Source: Pipra filicauda (lineage: Eukaryota; Chordata; Aves; Passeriformes; Pipridae). From it: a DNA stretch of 64,000 nt. The number at the start of each line of letters is the position of its first letter. The first letter of the stretch is position 1. The DNA is taken from assembly GCF_003945595.2 (NCBI RefSeq), contig NW_024104527.1, forward strand, positions 124,001 to 188,000, in the 5' to 3' direction. Positions 36,001 through 46,950 of this stretch are shown in pieces. A program made the translations under genes and the position numbers. A model generated the notes under the pieces. The model saw only the letters and a program-made list of their open reading frames with translations, was not told the origin of the DNA and ran no database searches.

Positions 36001-36870
36001 CAATTCCCCCCGGGATCTGTCGCGCTCGCTGCCTCTCCCACCCGGGCAGTGCCCCGCGCTGGGAAGCACTGTCCGGCACCCGAGGGGTCTGTGCACAGGG
36101 ACGGAGGTCTCTGCCCAGCATCCCGCCGGGATGGCACCTCCCGGGGCTGGCGTGGCCCGGGGAAGCCCGATCCGCCCGGGCTCTCCCTCCTCCTGAGGTT
36201 GTCGTAAGGTTAAGGGGATGAGCTGGGAAAGCGGGGGAGGAAAATCTCCCTCCGAGCAGTCAGGGCTGGGGCGGGGGCAGCCACGGCGGGCTCGCCCAAA
36301 CCACCCGCGGTTCTGCCGTGGCCCACGGGAGGAGCGGGACGCACCGGCAGGGACGGGGCCCTCCCGAGGGGCTGCGAGCCGCGGTCTGCACCGGTGCGGG
36401 CTCCGGGACACTGCCACACCGCCACACCGCGCGGCCACGCCTCGCTCACCGCCTGCCGCGGCGGCGCCCGGCCAGCCGCCACCTTCACCGCCACCCACCC
36501 GGGACACCCCGCCACCCGCGGCCCCGGCCCGGCCCGACCCCACCTGCCGCCGCCGCCGCCGCCCCGCTCTCCGCCTCTGTCCAAGATGGCGCCACCCCCC
36601 GCCGGCCGCTGCGGGGCGCTCTGGCCCGCCCCCGCCCCGCTCCGCGGCCGCGCCCCGCCCCGGACCCGCGGCCCCGCCGCCGGGCACCCGCCATGTTTGG
36701 TGAGGGCGGCTCGGCCCGTTGTTGTTAATGGCGCGCGGGGGGTCGCACGGCTTCACCCCCGCCGGCGGCCATGTCTGCTGAGGGCAGGGCGGTGCCGGGG
36801 ATGTTTGGGGGGCTGCGGGCAGCGAACGGGCAGGGTGCTGCCCGTGGGCTGGGCAGACGCCTCAGGATAG
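36000..36870 (-). promoter_or_regulatory. PRKAB2: CpG island, probable PRKAB2 promoter
   Basis: Very CpG-dense, with runs of GC-box-like CCGCCC (for example 36545-36665). A YY1-type AAGATGGCGCC occurs near 36583. Because PRKAB2's ATG exon has a 5' splice acceptor at 34010, its non-coding first exon should start here, 2-2.6 kb upstream. The plus strand might also be transcribed, but no plus-strand gene is seen. Confidence 0.65.
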
Positions 36871-36931
36871 GCCCCACAGACTGAGACAGCCAAGCAGTGT
36901 GGCCCGTGGTCCCCTCGGCACGGAGACAAGC

Positions 36932-36937
36932 TTTATT
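36932..36937 (-). terminator. Poly(A) signal of FMO5-like copy A
   Basis: AATAAA on the minus strand, about 310 nt after the stop codon and close to the PRKAB2 CpG island edge, so copy A's 3' end nearly abuts the PRKAB2 promoter. Confidence 0.6.
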
Positions 36938-37243
36938 GTCCTTTTCCTGAGGCGCGTTCCCAGTTTCCCCACCACCTCAGTGTGACCTAACCCATAGACA
37001 GAGAGAGCTTGTGGTGCTGCCGAGCCAGGATTTGGGGGAGGGAAGTGACCCCCGTCCTCAGAGCAGCCCGTGACCAGGAGTTGCGTATCTGGCACAGCAG
37101 GAAGGCGGGACAGACCCGGCTGCACCTTCAAGGAAGGACTCCCTCCGTGCCTCCGGGCGTGGCGGCACACCTAGCAAGGAGCAACAGACACAAGCCCAAA
37201 GGAAAAGATTGCCGGGAGGACCCGCTGCCTCCTTCGTTTTAGG

Positions 37244-40200
37244 CTAAGGAGAGCGCGAGCCGTAGACGAGGATGGCCGCAATCACGCCGAGGATGCTGAA
37301 GAGGACCCTGAGGATGCGGGGCAGGGCGCTGGGGCGGGCCCTGCCTCGGGGCTGCAGGGCTCTGACCACACGCTGCCGCTGGGTCAGGATGGCCTCCCTG
37401 GCACCCGCCCACGCACCCGGGCCCCGCAGCCGGTACTGGTACGGCGTGCAGGGACCGAAGGCCACCTCCAGAGCCAGCCTGGGGTCCGTGAGGAAGAGGG
37501 TGAGCAGGTTGGGCTTGACCCCCAGCTGGCAGGCAAGCTCGTCCATGTAGGGGATGTAATCCACCTGGATGGTGTGCCGCTGGCTCTTCACGTACCTGTG
37601 GGCAGGGAGGGAGGGGAGGCGGGTTTGGCACATGAGCACGGGGGGAAGGGTGGCAGAGGTGACGCTGTGCAGGGTCCTTACCGCTTGGCCATTTGGTCCT
37701 TGGTCTCTGTGATCTCAGCCAGCATGTTGGCAAGTGGCGGCAGGTCCTGCAGCCCTGGGGAAGAGGAGGCTGTAGCTGGAGGGAGGGCTGTGCTCCCACC
37801 ACCGTCTGGATGGCTCAGCCAGGCCTCTGCTTGCACATGGAAGCCTTTGGGGCTTTGGGGAAGTGCCACCACCTCAAGAGCAAAGTGGGAGGCTTGGGCA
37901 AAGAAAGTAATGGTAGGAAAGGAAAGGGAGAAGGTAGTTTGCAGGCAACAGGACCTGTTAGCGTTCCTCACAAGAGATGATCAGTGCAAGACTTGTTGCA
38001 AAATACAACGCTGTTTTTTGTCCTCATAAAGAAGCAAAAGGATGATTAAAAGGTGAGTGTGGGGAGACAGCATGTGAGGGGAGGCCACCAGCTGAACACC
38101 TCAGTCTTGGTGTAGCTAGGGAAACCTGGCTGCATCCCCCCAAACTGCCTGATTTACCCTTGAAGACTTGCGTGGCCCAGCGACTCTGGAGCTCGGAGAT
38201 GGGCATGATGGCACCCAGGGGCTGAATGAGGCCGATGAAAGCCAGCGTTGGCTTCTCTAGATCAGGGGGGAACACGAATTTGTAGAGGGAGACCTGGTTC
38301 TGCACCACCTTCACACACTCCTCGAGGAATGGGAAGGAGAAGCTGTATCCTGTGGCGAAGACCACGGCATCAATGTCTTCCCTGGTGCCGTCCTCAAAGA
38401 TCACAGACGTCTCTGTGAACTCCTGGATGTTCGGCTTCACCCGCACCCTGCCTGAAATGATGCGGTTGGGCAGGTCGTCGTTGACGGTCGGGTGCTGGTC
38501 AAAGATCCTGGAAGGCACGGACAGACCTTGTATGGGCCTGGGCAGTGAGACGGGCAGCAGGATGGGCATTGCTGGGACAGGTACCCGGGCCAGGTACCTG
38601 CCAGGGCACTCACCTGTGCTGGGGCTTTAGGCCATAGAGTCTGTGGTCAAAGCGGGCATTCAGCTTCCTCTCCATGAAAAAATTGGTGATGTTTTGGGGC
38701 AGCAGGCTCGTGCAGAGGTGGCTGAAGCGGTTGAGGTAGCTGAAGTCAAAGGGGTACCCTCTGTCCGCCACCCGGTGTAGCACCCAGGTCCCACGCTTGG
38801 TGCTGAGAAAAACCTGGGAGAAAGGAGAAGAGAGGTGGCAGCATGGCAGTGTCCTGAGACCAGGCTGGACCATTGCCGTGTTCCAAGGACAGGGATGCCA
38901 GCACAGCTGCTGGGACCACAGTAGACACCTCCACTGAGAGGGGATGTGGTGCTTGTGGACGGGTGCTGGAGGGAGGGGAGCCTGCAGCGAGTAGGGGGGG
39001 ATGATCGGTGCCCTCCAGGGTCTGAATAATAAGCACCCTATCCCTGTTGGCTCTCCCAACAGACCTGTTTGGCTGTGTGGCTCAGCTCCACTGCGATATC
39101 GATGCCTGAATTCCCGGTGCCAACTACGACCACCCGCTTTCCCGAAAAGGGTTGTGGGCTCTTGTAGTCCCGGCTGTGCAGGTACGAGCCCTCAAACTTT
39201 TCCAGCCCTGGAAGAGAGAGGGAAGCCATGCTGGGCTGGGATGTGGGGTAGGAGGGTGGCTGCCCCCTGATCAGATTGGTGGTGTATTTTGGGAACAGGC
39301 TGGGGTAGTGCCCAGAAAGGTGGTGGCATCTCCAGCCTGGGAGATTCTCAATGTGGCCCTGAGAATCCTGCTCTGGCTTTGAGGCTAGCCTGACTTGGAG
39401 CAGGGCTTGGACTGAATACCTCTGTGCTCCCATACCAAAATCTTCCTGCAGTTCCTGTCTGGTGCTATGCAGTGAGGGTAGAGGAGCGGCTGGGGTTTGT
39501 ACCATATCACCAGACTCTGGTGATGGTGTCCTCCAGCCTGTTCCCCAGCCAAAGAGGGTCTCCACAGCTGAAAGCCCTCCAGGCATTTTTGCCTGTCTCC
39601 CAAAGGAGAAGGCCAACACGAGTGCTGAGCTCTCAAGCTTGGTGAGGAGCTGGAGAGCCCAGCATGTGCTTGGCCAGCAGTGTGGAGAGGGAGCCTGTCT
39701 CTGGTGGGAGAGGCACACTGGCAGCTGTGACATCTGCCAGCAGGATGCTTTGGGTGCTCATGCAATCCCACCTGGTGTGTTAAAACTTCAGAGGCATTTT
39801 TGGTAGCACTCAGAGCAGGGTGGAGGCTGAGCAGGAGAGGAGGGTGGTCCCAGGGGTGTCAAGGACCAGGCGAGCAGCCCGTGAGGCAGTACCTGGGAAG
39901 GTGTTCAGCGGGAGATGTGCATCGGTGTGGTGCCCGCTGCACACCAGCACGGCGTCGAAGACAGCTGCCTCCTGCTTCCCCTCGCTCTCCGTCACCACCT
40001 CCCACTGGCCCGTGGTGGCAAAGTCAGGGCGCTTGGACACGCGGCACACGCTGGTCTGGGTGCAGGGGGAGTGGGCGTCAGGCACCCTGCGCCCCCTGGC
40101 CCCGCTGCCACCACCCCCTTGGCCCCCCAGCTCTCACCCTGAAGCGGATGTAGCGGAGCAGGTCGAAGTGCTGGGCGTACATGCGGAAGTACTCCATGAT

Positions 40201-41622
40201 CTTGGAGTTGTGCATGTAGTTGGGGAAGTCCTCGGGGATGGGGAAGTCGCTGAAGCACATCATCTCCTTGGAGGTGTTGATGATGACGGAGCGGTAGATG
40301 CTGGCACGGCCGTCCTCGGGGTTCTCCTGTAGGAGTGGGTCACGGCTCAGCACTGGCCAGGGACTGCAGGGCCTCCTGCCTGCCCTGCCTGGCACATCTC
40401 TATGCCTGTGAATGCTGAATTAGGCCACAGGTGATCATAGCACCCATCCCTGCACTCTCCCATGAGGGAGACCATCTGCCTCAAAAAACAGGGAAGAGGA
40501 AGCTCTGGGTTTGTGACAACCAGGCAGTAGTGACAGCGTACTCGTGGTGGTCTCGTGCCTCAGCTTCCCCACTCCCACTCCTTGCCCCTGTGAGGTGGTG
40601 CATTCCCGAAGCTGCCTTCGGTGTCACTGCTGCAGCTGCCACATCAGGTCTCACTGGTTGTGGAGCCAGCTCCAGTGCTTCCTGCTGAGTGGCTGCTCCT
40701 GCTTGACAGGTCTGTGCCTTAGCAGCCGGATGCTGCTTCCCTGGCTTCGCTGCACCAGTCCCATTCCTGACCCATCATGGGCAGGACCAGCAGGCTGTGA
40801 CTGAGCCACTCCCAACCCCACACTGGTGTGGTGCCCATGTGTGTCCCCCCAGCCTCTCCCACCCACATAACAGGGCATGGTGGGAGCACTGGTATTCTTG
40901 TTGGTGGGTCCATGGGGGAAATGTCAGCAGCCTTATTAGGTGGGTGCAGAAACAAGCTCCCAGGCTTCCCCTGAGACAGGAAGAGCCGAGGTACAGAGGA
41001 AGCAGCACTTGGTGCCTTTGCGTGGGTGAGCAGCACAGGAGCAGGGAGGGGAGCAACAGTGATTCCAGGGAAGGGCTGGAAAAGACAGAAACTGGGACAG
41101 ACAATGGGGTCAGATAGGACAAGGATATGTGGAAAAGGGCTGGAGGGGACCAAGAGCAAATCAGCAGAGCAAGGGGTGGATGAGACCAGGAAGGGAAGGA
41201 TGGGAAAGAGGAAAGCTGAGCTGGGGGGAGTAAGCCCTGGGGTGAGGTCCTTGGAGAGGGTCCGTGCTGCTGCTGGTGGGAAGGAGATGGGTCCCATGTG
41301 CCCAGCACACCGGCTGGCACCACGGGGACCTTTTGCTGCCAAGCTGTTTTACTTTCCTGTCGTTTAGCTTGTAAACCTGCCTGGCACACGCTTACAAAGC
41401 AGGGGAGTGGTGCTTTATCTGCCAAGAACTGATCCCAATCCTATCCGTTCTGCTGCCACGGGGCAGGCTGGCACGCGTGGGGCTTACCTCAAAGCGCCAG
41501 AGGCCCCCGATGTCCTTGCTCCTCTCAAAGCAGGTGGGCTCCAGCCCCTCATCCAGGCAGCATTTCAGGGCACACAGGCCAGAGGCACCGGCACCAATGA
41601 TGGCTACTCTCTGGGGAGCCAT
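37244..41622 (-). CDS. FMO5: Flavin-containing monooxygenase, FMO5-like copy A
   Basis: ER-membrane FAD/NADPH enzyme; FMO5 members act mainly as Baeyer-Villiger-type oxidases (family knowledge). Exons (minus): 41488-41622, 40138-40326, 39893-40055, 39065-39207, 38614-38813, 38158-38507, 37682-37754, 37244-37595; 534 aa, normal family length. Motifs: FAD-binding GAGASG at 10-15, FMO signature FxGxxxHxxxY at 167-177, NADPH-binding GTGNSG at 192-197, FATGY at 327-331, and a hydrophobic C-terminal anchor. The exon pattern is that of vertebrate FMOs. The start MAPQRV is preferred to an in-frame ATG nine bases upstream (41629-41631) by alignment with the family. The position next to PRKAB2 and closeness to human FMO5 ([15 protein letters not shown]) support FMO5 over FMO1-4. 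Two patches are almost identical to copy B. Confidence 0.93.
37378..37610. repeat. Near-identical tract shared with 42823-43055 (FMO last exon)
   Basis: About 233 bp covering most of the last coding exon plus its acceptor; a single difference was seen. The C-terminal 35-40 codons outside the tract are unalike. Confidence 0.85.
39885..40363. repeat. Near-identical tract shared with 45336-45814 (FMO exons 2-3)
   Basis: About 479 bp covering FMO exon 3, the small intron, exon 2 and flanking intron bases. Hand comparison finds only three differences (one intronic, one Tyr/His codon in exon 2, one beyond exon 2). Sequence diverges sharply on both sides. Confidence 0.85.
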
Positions 41623-41631
41623 GTCCCGCAT

Positions 41632-42517
41632 TCCGGTGTTGGCAGGGATTCCGGAGAAGCTGTGGCACTGAGCGGGTTGCAGAGCCTGGCGGGCTACACC
41701 AGGAAGGGCGCTCAGTTTGGAAGTGAGTGTCCCTGTGCTTTCTGTGGGTGGCCAAGGGAAGCTAGGGTTTCATAAGATGTGTTTCTTCTAGACACGATCT
41801 ACAGGTTCCCCCCACCACTCTGCCACTCCCCCTATCTGTGCCTGCCCTCCACAGGAGGCTCATTGGATTCTGTAAGCACTTGATGATGCTGGCACTGCCC
41901 CGGGACTCGGTGGGCAGGGCAGAGATGTGGCTGTGCTCCAGATTTCAGCAGGTTGTGGTATGGAAAACAAACTAGGAGGATGCTCAGGTGGTTGGCAGTC
42001 ATGCCAGCCCAGGTGTGTGGTGGCCAAGACTCCTGTCACCACTCTGGGTGGCCATCCCACCCAGCCATCTTCTGGAGGGGCTGCGTGCAGGTGATGAAGG
42101 TGGCACTGAACTGTGCTACTGTGACCCCTGGGACCTGCTCCTGTGTCGCACACCCTGAGCGAGGCTGTCTTGCTGTGGATACACACAGGTGTGTACATGT
42201 GTACTGCTGTGGGCCAGTGGCACGAGGACGACCTCACACCCATGAGCATTCCCCTGGCACACAGTGGGTCATGATGCTGTCAGTAACAGGACAATGCTTG
42301 GCTGTTCAATGCATTTATGCAGTTAGGAAGTGTGCAGTGCCTTTGCTGCTTAGCTTTCCTGTGAGTGTGCCAGCGGTGGCACAGCTGGGTTACAGGGGAC
42401 AGAAAAGCCCAGAGTGCTGGCTGAAAGGGACTGGATTTTACCCCGCATATGAGCAGGTTTCTTTCTCTGTCCCTGGCAGCAGCTCCACAGGGAGAGGCAC
42501 AGCACAGGGGTCCAATC
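41632..42517 (-). other. Spacer between the two FMO genes (promoter side of copy A)
   Basis: Roughly 0.9 kb that must hold copy A's promoter and any non-coding first exon. It is not a CpG island and no TATA box or splice pair could be assigned with confidence. Confidence 0.45.
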
Positions 42518-42523
42518 TTTATT
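42518..42523 (-). terminator. Poly(A) signal of FMO5-like copy B
   Basis: AATAAA on the minus strand, about 170 nt after the stop of copy B. Confidence 0.65.
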
Positions 42524-42694
42524 TTGGCAGCCGGGGAGGTTCTGTGCATCCCAAGCTCATGGTGTGGTCACAATGGGGCCGTGCTAGGCAGGGGTTCCTG
42601 CCAGCACTGGGGTGCACAGACTGCTGTGGGGCAGGAGTGGCCGGCCAGCCCCTTGGCACATTGCAAACCGTGCCCTCTCATGCTTGCAGGGCAC

Positions 42695-45600
42695 CTAAAA
42701 GTAAGCAAAAACAGCAGCGAGGATGGCCACGGCTCCGACCACCTTGAAGATGAGGGGCACAGCGAGGGCCGAGGGACGTTCCTCCACGTGCCGCGTCTGC
42801 AGGGGCTTGATGATGCGCTGCTGCTGGGTCAGGATGGCCTCCCTGGCACCTGCCCACGCACCCGGGCCCCGCAGCCGGTACTGGTACGGCGTGCAGGGAC
42901 CGAAGGCCACCTCCAGAGCCAGCCTGGGGTCCGTGAGGAAGAGGGTGAGCAGGTTGGGCTTGACCCCCAGCTGGCAGGCAAGCTCGTCCATGTAGGGGAT
43001 GTAATCCACCTGGATGGTGTGCCGCTGGCTCTTCACGTACCTGTGGGCAGGGAGGAAGGGCAGGTGCTGGCAGCAGAGCTGGCAGATGCCCTGCGCACCC
43101 GCAAGGCAGTATTGGATGGATCACCATGGGGAAGGATTACTGGGCTGGGGGTAGTGTGGCCAATCATATCCCTGACATCTGTTGGCATGAACAAATGTGC
43201 CGGGATGCAGCCATGGGACAGGACGGGTGCCCACGGGCAGCTGTGCCCACAGCAGCCCTTCCCTGTTCCTGTGGGGATCTTACCGCTTTGCCATCGCTTC
43301 TTTCTTCTGTTTGATGTCAGCCTCCATGTCTCGCCGCGGGGGCAGCTCGTTCAGACCTAGGGAGGATGAGCCACAGCATGGGGAGGCTGCACCCTGCTGG
43401 CCACGGTGGCCACTCTGGTGCTGCCCTTGCCTGGGTGCTGTGCCCCTGCTGGCACCACCATGGCCAGTGGTCTGGCACCTGAGGCTTTTCTGAGCTCCTC
43501 AGGATGGGAAGGAGCAGCCCATGGAACACAGGGTATGGATGTCTCTGTGCCTGTCAGGCAAGAGCCCATCTCACCGTGAGGGCTGCAAGCCAGGATGCCA
43601 CAGCCTCCCTGACAGGGCTGGCACCATCTGCCCCTGCTCCAGGGCTTCAGGCTCAGGCTGCAGCCACGGGGCAGGTCTGCCTCACTTACCCTTGAAGACG
43701 CGAGTGGCCCAGCGACACTGGAGCTCGGAGATGGGCATGATGGCACCCAGGGGCTGGATGAAGCCGATGAAAGCCAGCGTTGGCTTCTCCAGGTCAGGGG
43801 GGAACATGAATTTGTAGAGGGGGATCTGGTTCTCCACCACCTTCACAAAGCCCTCAAGGAATGGGAAGGAGAAGCTGTATCCTGTGGCAAAAACTACGAC
43901 ATCAATGTCTTCCCTGGTGCCATCCTCGAAGATGGCAGATGTCTCTGTGAACTCCTGGATGTTTGGCTTCACCCGCACCCTGCCTGAAATGATGCGGTTG
44001 GGCAGGTCATCGTTGATGGTTGGATGCTGGTGAAGGACCCTGGAAGGTACAAGGAGCCATTAGGGCACTGGGGAGGGAGTGTCTCTGTTCTGTGTCCTGC
44101 TCTGGGGATGCTCATCCCCAGGGATGCTCATTCTCAAAAGGCTGATCCCCCAGAGATGCTGAGCGGCTGCCCCTGCACTGGTGCCACCAAGGGTCCCTGG
44201 AAGGGGCAGGGGCGGTTCCCTTGAGCATTGCTTGGGCACAACGCAGCTATTAACCTGGTTTCCAGACATAGGGAGCATGGAATGGTAAAGCAAGGCTGGA
44301 CACAGAGGGAGACGGTGGGTCCCTCCTGGGCAGGGGGAGTGTTTGCTGATACCTGTGCTTTGGCTTCAGGCCGTAATGCGTGTGGTCAAACCTGGCGTTC
44401 AGCTTCTTCTCCATGTAGTCACACGCCAGGGACGGGCTGAGCAGCCCCTGCAGGAATACCTTCATGCGAGTGGTTAAGATGGTGTCGATGGGGTAGCCCT
44501 GATCTCCAACGCGGTTGAGGATCCATGCACCCCGGCGGGTGCTGAGGAAGACCTGGACAAGGAAGAAGCATCACCTCCTGAAGGCAGTGATGGTCCTGGG
44601 GGGCTGCCCCAGGGGGGACATGTCCTTGCCCTGGGATCACTCTGTGCTGCCACACTGGGCAAAGACCCAGAGGGCAGAGGGAGCTGGTGATTGGCATCTA
44701 GCAGGGAGAGGTAGGCAAGTGCCACAGGGGCACCCTCAGCCTGGGGCTCAGGGAAAAAAATTGGGATCTGTGTGGGACTGACTTTCAACTGCCACCACTG
44801 CCTGGTGGCTGCGACTGGCAGGTGCCAGCATGGCCAAATACAGTGAGTGCTGGGATGGAGGAGTGGCTGTGCAAGTGCCTTGGTCCTGGTGTCCTTGTGG
44901 AGCCAACAGTGTCCCAAGGGGGGCTGCCCTGCCCACCAGGACCCTACTCCCGCTTCTCACCTGCTTGGCCATTTGGCTGATCTCCACAGCCAGGTCTGAC
45001 CCTGAATTCCCAATCCCGATAACAACGACCCTCTTGTCCCTGAAATCCTGAGGGTCCTTGTAGTCTCGGCTGTGGAGGTAGTGGCCGTTGAACTTCTCGA
45101 TTCCTGTGAGCAGGGAGAAGATATGCCTGGCTTCCTTGTGCCAGGCTGGAGGATCACCCCCACAAAGACCGAAGTGGAGATGCTCCCTCACCCCACCAAA
45201 GCACTCCTGGGGAGCATGGGGACACTCCTGGAGTCAAAGCAAAGCAGGGAAATGCTAGAGCTGAGAGGAAAAGCAGCAAGGAGAGTAGGGACTGGCATGG
45301 CTGAGCTTTATGTGGTGTCTCCTCATTCAGTGCAGGGCAGTACCTGGGAAGGTGTTCAGCGGGAGATGTGCATCGGTGTGGTGCCCGCTGCACACCAGCA
45401 CGGCGTCGAAGACAGCTGCCTCCTGCTTCCCCTCGCTCTCCGTCACCACCTCCCACTGGCCCGTGGTGGCAAAGTCAGGGCGCTTGGACACGCGGCACAC
45501 GCTGGTCTGGGTGCAGGGGGACTGGGCGTCAGGCACCCTGCGCCCCCTGGCCCCGCTGCCACCACCCCCTTGGCCCCCCAGCTCTCACCCTGAAGCGGAT

Positions 45601-46123
45601 GTGGCGGAGCAGGTCGAAGTGCTGGGCGTACATGCGGAAGTACTCCATGATCTTGGAGTTGTGCATGTAGTTGGGGAAGTCCTCGGGGATGGGGAAGTCG
45701 CTGAAGCACATCATCTCCTTGGAGGTGTTGATGATGACGGAGCGGTAGATGCTGGCACGGCCGTCCTCGGGGTTCTCCTGTAGGAGTGGGTCATGGCTCA
45801 GCACTGGCCAGGGGATTGATGGGGAGGGGTGGCCAGGGTTGATTGTGCTGCTCCTTTACATGGAGACCCTGCCCTCAGTCTCATCCAGAGGACCCCACCG
45901 TGGCTGGCTGCATGCCACCCCACCAGACACCACGGATCCCTGGGGGCCACTGTGCTGACCCCCAGCACGACACGTGGCCGGCAGGGTTTACCTCAAACCT
46001 CCAGAGGCCTCCGATGTCCCGGCTCCTCTCGAAGCAGACGGGCTCCAGCCCCTCCTGCAGGCAGGCTTTGATGGCGCACAGCCCGCTGCTGCCCCCGCCG
46101 ATGATGGCCACCCTCTTTGCCAT
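42695..46123 (-). CDS. FMO5: Flavin-containing monooxygenase, FMO5-like copy B
   Basis: Tandem paralogue of copy A in the same orientation. Exons (minus): 45992-46123, 45589-45777, 45344-45506, 44961-45103, 44353-44552, 43690-44039, 43284-43356, 42695-43040; 531 aa. FAD motif GGGSSG at 9-14, FMO signature at 166-176, NADPH motif GIGNSG at 191-196, FATGY at 326-330, and a C-terminal anchor ending AVFAYF that resembles human FMO5. All splice sites are consensus and no frame is broken, so it appears functional. Exon 4-5 residues ([20 protein letters not shown]) are closer to human FMO5 than those of copy A, so B may be the slower-evolving copy. Confidence 0.93.
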
Positions 46124-46950
46124 GTTGGGCTTCACCACGGGATCTCTGCCTGGGGACAGCGCCGGAGAGTGGGGCTGGGGGTTGCAACTGTGCAGACTTT
46201 TGGCCCTGTGCACCAAAGAGGCCCCAAGTTGAGAGGAAGCCCCCCAGAAATTTGCCTGGGGTTTTGAAGCAACTGCTATTCCCCCCCAAGTGGAGACTGG
46301 CCACTGCTGGGTTTTGTACTATTTTGGTGTTGCCTCTGGATGCCCTGGGGAGAAATGCTACCGAGTGCCAGGCAGCCTGAAAATGTCCCTGCCCATGCTA
46401 AGTCCCAGCGATGGAGGTACACCAGAATACCGTGCCCCGTCATGGAGACCGACGGCTCCTTCCCAAGTGGGTGACAGTCCCTCCGCCTTGCCCTTCGCCC
46501 TCTTCCTTCCCGGAGGTGATGCCCGTCCTGCTGTCCCGGTGCCCACTGCGTGCCGACAGCCCGGGGAACACCCTCAACGGGGACACCCTCAACCGGGACA
46601 CCCTCCACCGACCTGCGGCTGGGGGAGCAGCAGCCCAGGGAAGGCGGGCGGCAGGTGGGGAGCCCCTCGGGGGTCTCTGCCGGGTTATCCCGAGCCGTGA
46701 GGCCGGACCGCGGCCTGGCTTTGTGGTGCGCAGCGGCCGTAAGCGGAGCCTCCCCCTCCGTCACTCCTCCCACGGCGCCAGGGGAAGGAAGCCAGGAGCC
46801 GGCTGCCTCCCGGCCGTCTGCTCTGCTTTTCCGGCAGCGGCTGTCGCTACAGCCTCGACAGCGGGGTAAGGAGCCGTCCCGGGCACCGTGCGGGAAAGCA
46901 GACAAGCAGCCGATCCCCGTGGCGTACGTGCTTAGTGAACAAACGCTGCC
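46124..46950 (-). promoter_or_regulatory. CpG-rich region upstream of FMO5-like copy B
   Basis: A possible splice acceptor (CAG near 46146-46152) lies just before the ATG, suggesting a non-coding first exon. CpG density rises between about 46440 and 46950, a likely promoter for copy B. It includes a 3-copy 15-bp tandem repeat near 46561-46612. Confidence 0.5.
46561..46612 (+). repeat. Three-copy 15-bp tandem repeat
   Basis: Units of the form GGGACACCCTCAACC repeated about three times in the CpG-rich region upstream of FMO copy B. Confidence 0.65.

Noticed and set aside
35716..36756. 346-codon minus-strand open frame upstream of PRKAB2
   Set aside because: Lies in the CpG island; Arg/Gly/Pro-rich composition typical of GC-rich noncoding DNA.
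42695..46123. FMO copy B as a pseudogene
   Set aside because: All eight exons keep frame, consensus splice sites and every cofactor motif.
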